The notes under the pieces were generated by a model that was given only the letters and a program-made list of their open reading frames with translations, was not told where the DNA came from and did no database searches. Below are positions 12,508-25,149 of a stretch of DNA of 64,000 nucleotides, one piece after another (within the stretch, counting starts at the first letter, position 1; the number at the start of each line of letters is the position of its first letter). The stretch is from Monomorium pharaonis (lineage: Eukaryota > Arthropoda > Insecta > Hymenoptera > Formicidae). The stretch is from positions 31,439,046 through 31,503,045 of the forward strand of contig NC_050469.1 of NCBI RefSeq assembly GCF_013373865.1. The letters run 5' to 3'. Made by a program: the position numbers and the translations under genes.

Positions 12508-13283
12508 TCTATATAAATAAAAATGTAAATGTTTGTTCCTCATCTAAGATCTCCGTAAATTTTTCACCGATTGCTTTGAAATTTTGACACAACGTTACAT
12601 TCGTAACCGGGAGTGTTCTTATGGGGTTTGATTTTGGAAATACCGTGTGTTTAAAAAATGATGGCCATAATTTAAGTGTGAAAAATAGTTTTTCATTGAT
12701 ATTATTGAAATTTTGACACATTGAGACGGGGAGAGACGAGGAGAGACCGGGAGAGACGGGAAGAGACGGGAAGAGACGGGAAGAGACGGGAAGAGACCGG
12801 GAGAGATGGGGAGAGACGGGTAGAGATAGGGAGAGACCGGGAGAGACAGGAAGAGACCGGGAGAGACGGAGAGAAATGGGGAGAGACCGGGAGAGACCGG
12901 GAGAGACCGGGAGAGACGGGGAGAGACGAGGAGAGACCAGGAGAGACCGGGAGCGGCGAAGAATGTTTCTATTGTGTTTAAATTAAGGTAATAAGGAAAA
13001 TAAAAATGGCTGTTATTTTATTGAAAAAAAGGAACTTATTTAAAACAGTTTTTTGAATGGATTTCTAAATCCATGGCAGCTTTTAGAAAAAAAAGTTAGA
13101 AGTACGTGAATAAATGAATATTAGATTTATTAAAGATAGAAAAATGCTTATTCAAAAATAAAATAAAAAGAGCAACAGTAAAGCAAGGCTCTTGAAAGTT
13201 AAACAACGAAAGCAAAGAAAATTTGAAAAAAACGTAGCATAAGAATAGAGAGCCACAGTAACGCGTGGCAGGGCATAGCTAGT
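12508..13283 (+). mobile_element. Non-autonomous Helitron, copy 1 (776 bp)
   Basis: Starts with TCTATATAAATAAAAATG directly after an A and ends GGGCATAGCTAGT. The short hairpin GCCAC...GTGGC lies about a dozen bases before the CTAGT end. TC at the 5' end, a subterminal 3' hairpin and a CTRR-type end without terminal inverted repeats are the accepted Helitron signature. A second copy at 35949-36603 in the same orientation matches along both flanks of the internal minisatellite, which confirms the boundaries. No Rep/helicase coding is present. Confidence 0.88.
12723..12958 (+). repeat. 10-bp minisatellite inside Helitron copy 1
   Basis: About 23 tandem variants of a GGGAGAGACC/GGGAGAGACG unit. 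The same array in Helitron copy 2 (36163-36278) has about half as many units, so array length accounts for most of the size difference between the copies. A plus-strand open frame over it (RRDRERREE-type repeats) is an artefact. Confidence 0.9.
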
Positions 13284-13396
13284 AGTTATATATAAACTTG
13301 AGGAATTAAAAGTAGCTGATCTGCTGTTATTAAAAACACTTAAATTTAGAAATGTTATTAATCAAGTATCCATTATCTCTTTGCTTTTTCTAATAA

Positions 13397-13422
13397 GTGT
13401 GTGTGTGTGTGTGTGTGTGTGT
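13397..13422. repeat. (GT)n microsatellite
   Basis: 13 uninterrupted GT units. Confidence 0.95.
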
Positions 13423-13722
13423 TTTAGTTTTGTAAAATGTTAAAAAAATATTATAAATATCAAGATTAAATTTAAAAAAATTAAAAACGAGAGGCTTATA
13501 TTTGTAATAATTAAAATAAGAACAAAGTAAACAAAGTTATGAAATAGCGGTGGTAAAAACAAATAATAGCATAGAACCTATGTCGATATCGAATAACGGA
13601 ATTCTTATAGAAATATATGTAAATATCTATTAGGATAAAAATCATATTATATGCATGCAAAATTTTAATAATAATTTAAAAAATAATTTTATATATATGT
13701 ATATAAGATTATTTGTCGAAAT

Positions 13723-13897
13723 TACTCTCTAAATTTTTTAGAGTGAAAATACTGCCACTATAATTTTTCGAGTAATTTTCCACTTCAATAAAAGTTAAAA
13801 ATTCACTCTATTAGAGTGAATTTCACATTTTATTGAGTGAAAAATAACTCAAAAAATTATAGTGGCAGTATTTTTATTCTAAAAAATTTAGAGAGTA
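13723..13897. mobile_element. Foldback MITE (175 bp)
   Basis: Almost the whole element is an inverted repeat. The left arm begins TACTCTCTAAATTTTTTAGA and the right end is its reverse complement. The arms share the ACTGCCACTATAATTTTT block and meet near the palindromic centre CACTCTATTAGAGTG. There is no coding potential. The termini include TA, compatible with a Tc1/mariner-type target site. Confidence 0.8.
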
Positions 13898-13999
13898 TTT
13901 TTTAATTAATTTCTTAGCAATAACAAGTCATTCTTTTCAATCCTGTATAAAAATATAGACGTTTCTTAGTCCGTTTCCTTTTTTTAATTTTGCATAAAA

Positions 14000-16550
14000 T
14001 GCGGCTTTCGTCAAAATAAATGTTTACTATCTCTTGGTAAAAGTTCCATCATTCAATATCGATTACAAGTTCCGTGCTGTTGTTTGTACAACCGCTATTT
14101 CATAACTTCGTTCACTTAATTATTTTTTTTAATTATTATGAGTCATATATATTTAATATATTATTTTTTACACGCATATACATACACTCAACACTCATAC
14201 ACAAGTTTGAAAAAAAAGAATCCAACATTTATTTGGTATGTATACTACAATGTGTTGGATCTTTCTTTTTAACCGTGTATATATAACATAGTTTTTATAT
14301 ATATACATAGAAATATTTCAAATACTTAAGAAAGTATAAATGTAACCGTATTTATAGAAAGAAAAATCACGAGGTTTATACGTTCACATTAAAGATATAC
14401 TAATCCTATAATAATACTTAATAATATCAGTATTAAGCTATAAAAATAATTTATTTAACTATAAAAATATATAATAAATGAGAAATCAATAATAAATGAC
14501 AAACCGATGTATATACTTGGATAACTAAGGGCATAAATGCGAGAATTCTATGCAACATTAGTGCTTATCTTTTATCGGTTATAATTACAAATTTATTATC
14601 TTGACGTTTTCGTATTAAGATCTTTTACACTACTTTATCTCTACACTATGTTATTAACATAAGTGGTTGTGAGACACCCGAAATAAATATTAAAAAGACC
14701 GAAAAGTAATGTCGTTTTTATAAATAATGTAAACAACATAAGTTTCGTTAGTATAATTTATTATTTATTATATTATATAATTATCATTATATTATTATAT
14801 TATATGGTTAAAAATATCACTTCTCTCTCTCTCCCTCTCTCTTTCTTTCTCATAAACGTAACGCGTTACCGTAGCATGGAAAGTAATATTTCGTTACCTT
14901 CTTATACCTTCTTATAATGTTAAAAAATAATATGCATTAGATTAAAAAAAATCGCATTATTTAGAAAATTAATTTTAAAACTTAGAATTCTCTAATCTAA
15001 TCTCTAACAAGCTTTTCTTTTATGGTAAACTTATCTAATAATTTTTCTAATTCTTTATACTAATATCTTCATATTTTAGTATACTTATTTTTATACAAAT
15101 TTAGTTGTAATTCACGCAGATTTTACAAAAAAATTCTTATCGCTTTTAAACATTAATTTGTTATAGTAATATTGTTAAAATATTGTTATAGTAATGCACT
15201 TCACATAGTATTTATAGTCAAAACAGAAAATCTATATTTCATGTTACATATGCAGACTTAAAGTACTGACAATGACTAATCGGAATGTAGCCTTAAATAT
15301 AAATTATAAATTTTTTATTTAATATTTAGAAAATATATTATAAAAAATATAAAATATATATGTATATATATAAAATAAAGCTTATAATTGTATTTACTGC
15401 ACATTTTTGCTATATCAATCATTATACAGTACATTTATTTACGTAATAAACAACTGCGCGAAACTATTAAATAACTATAAAGATGATAGAGAGAAAATTA
15501 TAAAATAACGATCAAAGTAATAGCTAAATTCATTACTATAAAAATGTAATAATGTTACTATTATCATTATAAACAGAAAAGAAACACTTGTTATTAAAAA
15601 AAAGTAATGATAACGATAATGGCATTGTAAGTAATGCATTATTTCTCAACGGTGGTCGTTCTTTTCTATGATAATCATCTACTTGCTAATATTTTCATTC
15701 TTTTTTCGAAGAAGCAAATCGATTTCGTTCCAAAAGTATGAATAAATGAATTCAAACATTATTCGTTCTTATAAAACTTTTTCTCGTAAGAGATCTTCCA
15801 ATGATCGGAAAAATGAAACAAACACGAGTGATAAAAGAACATTTCCTATCCTAATTCTTCAATTTTTATTGCGTTTGTTTCGTTTTATGCGATCGAGCGT
15901 TGTTAAGTTACAGAATCAATACCAGTCAGTTTCTTTTTGAGAAAACAATTAAAAAATTAATATAAATTAATAATCTTACAAAATAATAATAATTGCATTT
16001 ATTAGAAGAAAAGATGGCATTATGATCCTTGTTATAGATATGACTATTTGTAATATACTTCCGTTATTATGAAGAATTCTAGTAATTATTCATGGAATTA
16101 TTTATTTATAATTATGCAGTGACACTATTACGCCCAATACACAACAACTGACATTTATTGTAAAAGATCTTTAGTTTTTTTTAAGATTTTACTTTTTTAA
16201 ATAAATTTTTAAAACTAATTTTTAAAATTTATTTTCGTAGAGAGGCCACATTATCATTCCTATTTCTGTTCAATTCATGCAGTGTCGTCACTTTAATAAG
16301 TAACATCCTAAGTATTAAATATTTATACTTCGAGAATTGATTGAATAACATATTGACAAATGGAAATGTTTTCTAATTTAAAATATTCATTAGTGACAAA
16401 ATATAAATACAAGAGGCCATAACACCATCTCTATAAATAATAAATTATATTAACAAAACCACATATATACACGGTTTACATTGTGTATAAGAACAACATT
16501 ACTTTCTTGTTCTCTTAATAAAATACATTCGTTAAGACGACTAACTTAAT
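14000..16550. other. AT-rich DNA 3' of the GPCR gene
   Basis: AT-rich spacer with short T/C- and A-rich runs (for example 14821-14852). The part nearest 16550 would be the 3' untranslated region of the minus-strand GPCR gene. No exon, RNA gene or bounded mobile element was recognised. Confidence 0.45.
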
Positions 16551-19500
16551 CTATTTGATGTCTTTCACCGACAACTTCTTCATAGTAATTACGAAATTGG
16601 TGCCATCATCGCCCTCCGATCGATGCCGCTTTCGATTGATTCCGTCCTTCGAATTTCTCGTGTGACCGGAGATAAAGGAATCGACTTCCCTCTTTGATCG
16701 TCGAGCCTTCCACACTCGTCGCATTTCCGCCCTGACCTCGCCATTCAACAGACAATAAAGAAAAGCCACGAAGGAACCCTAGTAAAAGTAAGTAGAACGA
16801 GCGTGCGTGTGTGAATTATACATAAAGGAAGAGATCCTTTTGCATCATAAATACCTGAAAGGACGCAAACAGCTGATCGCAGAAAAGCCAAACAAGTTCT
16901 ACTCTGTAGTCCTTATGGTAAGATAATCCCAAGAAAAAAGTATAGTGTATTCCGAAGAGTGGTACTAAAACCAGAGTCGATTTTGCCCATCTCCTAAGAT
17001 AAAAAATAGAATTTAAACATATTTAACCAAAAAGCATATGCTTATTACAGTGAAAAAAGTTGTTAATTTGATTAAATTATTAATAAATATAAATAGAAAT
17101 AAATGTAAATTATTAATTTAGTTTAACTTGTTAAGTTGACTAAAGGAGAAGGGTCAATGAGGCCGGTTTTTAGGCCCACCTTCGATTGGTCTTCAAGTCA
17201 CATTATTTTATTTATCTAATTGTAAGTAAGTCTCATAACATACTGTAAGAATTTTTCTTAATAATGATTTAATTCGAAAAATCTTCATTTGTTTTGATTT
17301 TTTTAAAAGAATTTTCTTTGAAATAAAAGATTATTCCTTCATTTGTGGATGCGAGCACAATAAAACGTGCAACTTTTTTCAGTGAACAGTTTTGAAAGAT
17401 TTTGCGATAAATTCATTTACACAAATAACGAAATTAATCTAAAATTAATATAAATTGATATAATGAAATTATATATGTATTAATTGTTAACTTGTATTTC
17501 ATCTTCTTCCGTTGCAGATGCACCGACGTTTTCAGTTTCACAAGCAGGACACGAACAATATTAAGAAACAGTAGAAAATTGAACTAGAAATAAAAAAAGA
17601 CAGCTTGAAGTAGTAAATAGTTCAAACATTCATACAATTCGAATGATTATATTGTAGTATGAAATTAACGTACCAAAATAGACACCATAATTGGTATTCT
17701 TATAACGAGGAACAGCGAGGAATTGTCATGAGTAGTCCAACAGAGAGTATCTTCGATAATCACGCGTATTATTATCCATGGCACTACTACCAAAACAGGA
17801 AGACCTAAAGGGAATTAAATCAAAGTAAACTGCAATTCTACAAGATTCTAAAGATCGCTTTAAATTTTCAATAGTTAAATTTCAATAATTCATATATAGT
17901 TTTGCTGATCTTACCCCAGCCTAGTACAATGTATAGAGCTATTGTGCTGGTGTCGGTGCACAGTGCCAGGAATACCAGATTGTGTAAATACAATCCTTCC
18001 ATTAGAATCCATGAATAGTTCGCCACAATGAAATATTGCCACAGACTCGTGATTACCTTGCATATCCAAGTCTGAAAACATTGATTAGCGAAAATAAAAA
18101 TTACTGGATTGAAAAAAGAAACAAAAGAATCAAACAATGTAAAATATTGTCTCTTTATATTATAAATATTTAAAAAGTTAATCATTTTTCAATTAAAAGA
18201 AATACTTTAGAGAGATTGCTAAAGAGATTTTTAAACAAAAAATAGTCACAGAAGAAAGTTACAATCAAGTTAAAATAAAATAAAATAAATTAATTTTAAA
18301 AAATAATAAAAAATAAGAACAGTAATAATAAATTTAAACAATAATAATAATTAAAATAATAAGATAATATTATTATTCTTTTTACAGTGTGTTCTCTGAT
18401 AAAAACGTTCTTTCCATCGACAAAGACGACGTCCCATGCCAATCCGATGCCATCTATGAAACTCCAATCCTTGAGAAGTGCCATGAAAGCTCTCATAATA
18501 AAGGATGCAAACAAATGCATGTGTAATCTATTTCTGGGATTCCTAAGTTTTCTACATACATAAGAGAAACGTATTAATGATAGATACTCAACGAAATTGA
18601 TATAAGATGATAATGAGCTAGAACAAAAAAAATACGCTTACCTTAGTAAAGAAAAAATCACCATGGCAACAATTAGAGTAGTAAATGAAGTCACGTATCC
18701 AATATGCGATACCATTCTGATAATCGGCAGCCATTTCTGTTAAAAATACATAATAATAACAATGCGATAACAGTTAAATGTACAAGTAAGTTTTATTTTA
18801 AATCTACTGTATTCACACGTTGCAATATTATTAAGAAAATATTACATACACTATGGAACCTATTCTATAATTCTTAATGACAATGTCGATATTATTACAT
18901 ATTGTCATTGTACAAATAGATACTTTATATAATAAAAAGTTGTGCAGTAACGATGCTGTCGTAAAAAATTACAAAATAGGCCCCTATATGTATCAATGTA
19001 TTAAATAATAAAATTTATAAAATAAAAATAATTGAGCATTTTAAAAACAAAAGCAATTTTAAGACTTAAAAAATAAAAATAAATAATTGAAGTGCTTAAA
19101 AAATAGACAATATACTTAAAATAAAATTATATTATGAAAAGAACAGACCACATATCTATTATCTGTTCTCAGTAACAAAGAAAATGCATCCGTTTACGCT
19201 TTATGATGATTTTATATCTATCGCATTATAAGAAAAAATAAAAAAAAAATACATAAAATAAAAAAATTTAAACATGTAACAGTTTTATAAAACTACAAAT
19301 ACATAATATATTGTGTAACAAGTGCGGTGAGTCGGCTATTGCTCACAAGTGCATTCACCTGCACGAGTAGGCAATAGTCAATCCGCACAATATTTTTTGT
19401 TACCTGTGCGTCGAAGTGTGGTCCTTGAGTGTGAATTGACGAGTGAGATAAGGACCACTTTCGGTGCACAATTAGCGAAAAATAATTTAATATTATCAGT

Positions 19501-21031
19501 AATATAAATATTATTGTTTAAACTATACAACTTGTAAAAGAAAATCATGCAAATTTTATTTTCGCTTTTGTAAATTCTGTTTTTAACAAATTTAATGTAG
19601 AAAAATACCATAAATACCTATAAACTATAAATTTTCGTTTCTTTAATAATTTATGTACGTAGATCATTTTTTAATCAATATTAATACAGTTTAGTTTCTG
19701 TGAAAATTAAGTGGGCGCCAATTTAAGAGCCCTTTCTCTCTATATATATACAAATTCTTTTTCATTTCCCTAAACATTTATTTTGAAGAAGTAATACATA
19801 AATTATTCTTTTCATTATTTGTCAATTTTTTAATTATTTTTCTTATACAAATAGAAATTATATGAAAAAAGAAAACATGTCTGAATAAAATTTTATATTT
19901 ATATAGACTTTTTCTATCGAGTATCTATATAATAATCTATATATTTTTATATATACATATATTGTCTTTTCTCTCATTAAATTATATGTACTTACTCATT
20001 AGTTCATTAGCTCACAGTTGGATATATTATAATATATCCAACAAATAGTTCGTTTTATAATATTAAAATTTTTATTTTCCTTTGACTTTTAAAAAAATCT
20101 CAACCCCAAAAATTGTCAAAGATTATGTTTATTTTGTGATTTACGGCTTCTGATATAAATTATGATTATCAGGAAGTCAGATCTGATCTCGATGATCGAA
20201 GTCGCGTAGCCAGGATTATGCTTACATTTAGCAGCGCAAACTCCGCCGGCGTTTCATACCACCGCGAGTAATTCAGATTCTTCTCGATGATGTAACCCGT
20301 GCTGTTCTGCACGCACAGGCTGTAGTTGCTCCAGGAGACGTTGTCCGAGTTTTGGTACCACTCGCCGTTCGCCTGACAGACCTTGCTGGCTACCGCGAGC
20401 GCTCTCAGATTGTCGCTCGCGAGATCGGTGTATCCTATGATCGAGGCCGGTGGGCATGGTAAGGTGGCTGTTCCCGGTGCGTCAGTGGGCGACCAGCAGA
20501 GCAGACCGTCGAAGGAGGGCGGACATTGACGAATTTCCGTCACGTTGCCTTCTACGACACTTGTTCTGGCGATCCCACGATACTTCTCCAATCGATCCGC
20601 GTCAGTAACGTTGTACCCGGATAATCTTATTCCGGTGGTCTCCGACATCACGTCGCCAAATGCCGACGATATACCTAGCGTGGGCGTTCTCGTTGAGAGA
20701 TAATAACGACTGATTAATTAACGCTGTGAACACCATATCCAACCCAAGATCCAATTTTCTGATCGATCGCATCTATTACAAGAAATTTGAAGTTTTTCAT
20801 ACTCCTAAGATGTTAAAAGACTTTTCGCAGGATGCAGATTTTTTCCGTAAGAAAGAAATTATGAGAATAACTTTCTCTTTCTAAATTAAGTTGTATGGTG
20901 TTCCGAATTTTTAGCGTTTAGTTTTATTAAATAGTTAATTTGGGTAATGTAAATTCAAGCCCACCTTCGACAAACTGATCGCATTTACGTTTCTGATCGG
21001 TTAAGAAACGTTCCACTTCAGCGTCTCCCAT
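16551..21031 (-). CDS. Class B (secretin-family) GPCR, parathyroid-hormone-receptor-like
   Basis: Nine coding exons join with fully consistent phases: 20965-21031, 20226-20674, 18642-18736, 18386-18542, 17915-18071, 17674-17804, 17492-17583, 16855-16993, 16551-16778, giving 504 residues. The ectodomain has exactly six cysteines (about C17, C73, C82, C96, C122, C143) in the spacing of the class B hormone-binding domain. The long gap between the first two resembles vertebrate PTH receptors. Several N-glycosylation sites are present (NVT, NVS, NYS, NST). TM2 carries HMHLFASFIMRA; TM3-TM4 carry ICKV, NYSWILMEGLYLHNL and GWG; TM6 has KSTLVLVPLFGIHY; TM7 has SFQGSFVAFLYCLLNGEV. KSTLVL...PLFG.HY favours the PTHR type over DH44, DH31 or PDF receptors. 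The predicted role is a plasma-membrane peptide-hormone receptor signalling through G proteins. The first visible exon is preceded by a pyrimidine tract and CAG, and no signal peptide is encoded, so an upstream exon is likely. The donor of the 17492-17583 exon (AA/GTTAAC) is weak. Confidence 0.92.
19322..19388. ncRNA. Intronic hairpin 1, possible small-RNA precursor
   Basis: A 67-nt imperfect hairpin in the GPCR intron between 18736 and 20226. GTGCGG pairs with CCGCAC, CTATTGC pairs with GCAATAG, and GTGCA pairs with TGCAC around a small loop, with internal loops between. Size and shape suit a microRNA precursor, but no known mature sequence is recognised and a foldback-repeat relic is equally possible. 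Confidence 0.3.
19405..19470. ncRNA. Intronic hairpin 2, possible small-RNA precursor
   Basis: A second 66-nt hairpin 16 nt after hairpin 1. The TGTGC...CGAAGTGTGGTCCTT arm pairs with AAGGACCACTTTCGGTGCACA, including an 8-9 bp uninterrupted GTGGTCCTT/AAGGACCAC core. Two different hairpins side by side in one intron suggest a small clustered-precursor arrangement or a decayed inverted-repeat element. Confidence 0.35.
20017..20042. repeat. Perfect 26-bp palindrome
   Basis: GTTGGATATATT is followed without a spacer by its complement, inside the GPCR intron. It is too short for a MITE on its own; it could be a cruciform or a dyad protein-binding site. Confidence 0.8.
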
Positions 21032-22040
21032 CCTGACGCTAAAAAAGCAAAAGAAAAAAAAAACAGTATTATTTAGAAGCTGTCTCCTTCTCCTCGATTG
21101 CTACAGAATTTTCATCCATTACTTATTTTATTCACGCTGCAGAACTATAGTAATCTATGCATCTCCACGTATGACGTATCGTATTTTGTTATTTAAATTA
21201 AACTCTATTATTATGTAAACTGAAGCTACGCATTTGTTAGTGTTTCTATTATTAGTAATACAGAATGAACGCAACAACAAATAAGAGTAAACATTTTCTT
21301 AAAAAAAATTTGTAACTATATACTTTTTATACTCTATTATTGCTGCAAGTAAATAGTATTTATAATGTTTTTTTTTATTAACATGGCAAGGTTATCGGCT
21401 CACTATCATTTATGTAAAATATTGCAATTAAAATTGTTTCACCTTGGAATAAACTGTTAAATTATCTAAAGAATAAAAATATCTATATCTACACACAAAT
21501 AATGAACACATATAATGAGCAAATAATTTATCACACAGTTTGTTCCAATGAGATAAAACAACTGGTCCTAAGTCGCAAGTATAAGTAAATAAAAGATTTT
21601 CTACAAAAACTGAAGCGTCCAAAAAGACAAATTTTCAAAAAATAAAAAAATTCTTAAAACCTTTTATTGTGGAAATTTAGTAATTTCTCTCCAGATGAAC
21701 AAAAACTATACAAACCAGTAAGATAACTCACAAATAAAAAACATAATTTTTCTAATTATTCTGCATATTAAGGTATTACGGTAGAATTATCGAAAAATTA
21801 TTAATTAATTTACAAAATATTTTATATTTGTATTCAGTAAATTTCGACATAAAATATTAAATATTTCATAAATGTATTAATTCTTCAATAGCTCTACCTA
21901 CTTTTATATATAGAATTAGAAGAATTCTATTATACATAAAAATATATAAGTTATTTTTTTAATGATGATCTTCATGTAATTTTAAAGAATTAATTTCTTT
22001 TGAAAATTAATTTTTCCATAATTTATTTATTCGTTCTTTA

Positions 22041-22074
22041 CACACACACATACACACACACACACACACACACA
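22041..22074. repeat. (CA)n microsatellite
   Basis: Cytosine-adenine repeat with one interruption near the start. Confidence 0.9.
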
Positions 22075-22499
22075 GACCAAACAATATTTGTATAAAACTT
22101 TTTTTACTCAAACGTCTTGTTTTCAAGATATTTTACTGGTCTAACACTTTTCGTTTACCCTTATAATATAAAAATATAAAGACAAAATTTAAGATTTTGA
22201 TTAATATTTTATAAACTCATATAAAAAATTTAAAAACCTTTAAACTTTAAATCTCGCGTAAATTTTATGTTTATAAATATAATTACAATTAATCATAATT
22301 ATAGAGTTAATTAATAATTGCAATTTCTTTGCTGGCCTTGCTAATATAGATCATTCTTACTAATAGATCTCTTTACCATCGATTTACGATAAGATTTAGT
22401 GACACACAAGAGCACAATCTCTATATTTCTCACCTTAAATTTTATCTATCGCGATTACAATTATTTCACGTTACGTTAATACTAACAACACTGAACCGA

Positions 22500-22735
22500 A
22501 CTTTCCGCAGGATATGCACCTGCGCGTCTACGTGATCACGAATCATCTGAAACTTTGGCAGAGAATCATCGCTCGTAAATCGGGCGACTGCGCGTTAGAT
22601 AATCACACGTGCACCATATTTTCCGCGCCCCGGATCTTTCTCTCCATAATGACGCATATGAAAACAAACTCATACGTAGAACGAGTCAACAAATTGTCCG
22701 CCAAGCAACGCGCGCTTATTTCACGCTGAAAATTC
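22500..22735. other. GC-rich block upstream of the GPCR gene
   Basis: About 50 percent GC in AT-rich surroundings, 1.5 kb upstream of the first recognised GPCR exon. On the plus strand it is preceded by an acceptor-like CTTTCCGCAG and is open for 71 codons; the peptide is not recognised. Because the GPCR needs an upstream exon, this block is the nearest candidate for its promoter or first (untranslated) exon on the minus strand, but no convincing minus-strand donor was found. Confidence 0.3.
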
Positions 22736-23002
22736 GCAATTTCTAATTGTGATTGTATCGATTAGTTGCACAACATTAACATTTTAATTTTCTTAGTTGT
22801 AAAAGATATCTCAATTAGTTTAAAGTATATAGTTTAACATACACATATACGTTTTGACGAGTAAATAACTATTTTTTTTATTAAAAATAAATATTTGTTA
22901 TTTATTTGTTTAATAAATTAAAAATCTAAAATTAATTAAATAACTGCATCTAAATGTTTTAATGAATAAGTGCAATTGAAGCATAAAAAACTCTTAAAAA
23001 CT

Positions 23003-23192
23003 CTCTCTTAATTGACCCCTTTTCATTAAAATTTATTAAGATTTGTTAAGATGCATTAAAATTTATTTTTTGTTAAATAACAATAAAATAAATTTAATAA
23101 ATTTTAATAAATTTTAATGAGTTTTTATAAAATTTAATGCATTTTAATAAATTTAATAAATTTTAATGAAATGAGTCAATTGAAAGAGATTT
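23003..23192. mobile_element. Foldback element (about 190 bp)
   Basis: The left arm CTCTTAATTGACCCCTTTTC, followed by ATTAAAATTTATTAAGA-type sequence, is mirrored by TTTTAATGAAATGAGTCAATTGAAAGAG at the right end. The interior is made of AATTTTAATAAATTT variants. Termini are imperfect and no target duplication is clear. Confidence 0.5.
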
Positions 23193-23279
23193 TTAATAAA
23201 ATTTTTCCGTCAAGACATCTTAAGAGGTAGATGCCAATACTTTGTATTTTTAAAAATTCCAAGTCACAATTTTTTAATT

Positions 23280-23385
23280 GTACTTGGAAAAAATTGTTTA
23301 CAACTGAAGTAGGAACTTAAACTTGCGACTCTTGGTGTTTGAGTTACTCATCTTACTGCAGCATTATACTTCGTTAACTGATACA
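23280..23385 (-). repeat. Degenerate tRNA-derived (SINE-like) sequence
   Basis: On the minus strand there is a GCAGTAAGATGAGTAACTC segment, an anticodon-arm-like CACCAAGAGTCGC, and a B-box-like GCAAGTTTAAGTTCC, in the order and spacing of a tRNA. Arms do not pair well enough for a functional tRNA. A SINE head or tRNA pseudogene is the best reading. Confidence 0.3.
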
Positions 23386-24640
23386 GATGTTTCGTATTAC
23401 ATATAATGTTATACTAAGCAAAGTTATACATTGTTCTATCTATACATCGATATCTAATATTGTTTTATTTTACTAAACAAGCAATATTGTATAAAATAAT
23501 TAAATATATCTTTTTAGCTATACATCTTAATTTATGTCAAGATTCTTTTAATTATCATATTTTATGTACACATATAAATTTAAATTTATTGTTTAAAAAT
23601 TTTGATATGCATCATATTCAAATTTTCATAAAGCCTTAAGCATTAATATTAATAATATGTCAATTTCCAGTGTGTTCTTTTCCATCGCCCTAAAGCATAT
23701 CATCATTCGAGTCTTTCAGGTGTGTAAATATCTCCAAATGTTTATCATACAATGTATTTGTGAAAATACAAACAAATCACTTATCTGGTAAACGCAATCC
23801 ATCAAAAATTAATCTCTGAAAGATCCTTTTGATAGTCTACTTTCAATATTAGCTCAACCATCATGAGTAGTTGGAATTTCTAATTATATTACTCGATTAT
23901 CCGACTTCCGCATAAGAAACGCTGGAACGTAAAACAGATGTCAATATCCATCAATTGCCCATGGCCCTATCAATTAAAATATAATACAATTTTTTCAAAG
24001 ATATGCTAGTTAATGGATATTAACACTTTCGAAGTGAGTTTATTAATAAATAATATTAATATATTAATAGTAATTATAATGAAGTTAAATAAAACAAGTA
24101 TTAAAACTTCTTTATTGAATATGTTCAATTTTAATAAAAATGTTACACATAGTAAAATTAATGAAAATACAAAACATTATATTTAAAATATGTATCATTT
24201 CGAATCTTCTTTAAAATATTATCAAAGCATTTACTTAAATTTTTTAAAAGTATTTCTTAGAAATTTCCGGATTTTCAAGAAATTGTATTTAAAATTCTAG
24301 ATATAAGATCTATAAGATTCTTAACCATATACAGTCATAAAAAGATACGTAAGTTTTGAATATTAAATTTGAAAGAGTCTAAAAAGAAATAATATAAATA
24401 AAACATAATCCTATCCTATCTAAAAAAAGGCATGTAAAGTCGATTGCTCGCATTTCTCGAAGATCATTGTTGTCGCTTTTCCGCGATGCCAATTGGTTCT
24501 CTCGCTGCGCTTACTTCGTGTTGCAAGAGTAGCTGTCATTGCAATTAAATTTTGACAGCTGTCAAATTTGTATAAATATTATCCATACATTTATTGTTGT
24601 AATTTATTTTTAAAAGGTAAAAAATAAAAAGTTAAGTAGC

Positions 24641-24674
24641 GCGCGCGAAGCACGAGTCTGTGGTGTCTAGTGGT
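24641..24674 (+). mobile_element. Possible Helitron-type 3' end
   Basis: A GC-rich stretch, GCGCGCGCGAAGCACGAG, is followed by CTAGT inside very AT-rich DNA, like the 3' end of the Helitrons at 13283 and 36603. The 5' end is not located, although the less AT-rich DNA from about 24430 may belong to it. Confidence 0.3.
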
Positions 24675-25149
24675 ATATAAACTTGAAATATTTTTTATAT
24701 TCTTTGATAATAATGGTATAACTATTTATTTTAAATATTTTTATAAATATTTATCATAATTTTTTTAATACCTGACAAACTCAGACATAAAAATATGTAC
24801 AAATAATTTAGCTTCCGAAACGGACCAATCTCCAATTTAGTTCAAATTTTGGAGGTTTCATTTAGTGAAAAAAAACATATGCAAGGATTTTTGGCGACTC
24901 AAAAAAAATTTTTTTTTTTAAATGTCGGTAAATAGGAAATCCATAGTTTGTAGACAAAAATTTAAATGTGTGTGTGTGTTTGTGTGTGACCACAGCGAAG
25001 CAATGTCTTTGTTTACTTTTCTTATGGGTGTACTTGTAAAATGAGTAAGTGTTAATTCCGTTACCAGACATTGTATTGAAAACCTGCAAACACATGTGAA
25101 CTTTACTTTGTTTGCAGTGTGCACATGGGTTAGCGACTTGGATGGGGTG

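Noticed and set aside
12721..12981. Plus-strand 86-codon frame rich in Arg, Glu and Asp
   Set aside because: Translation of the 10-bp minisatellite inside a Helitron.
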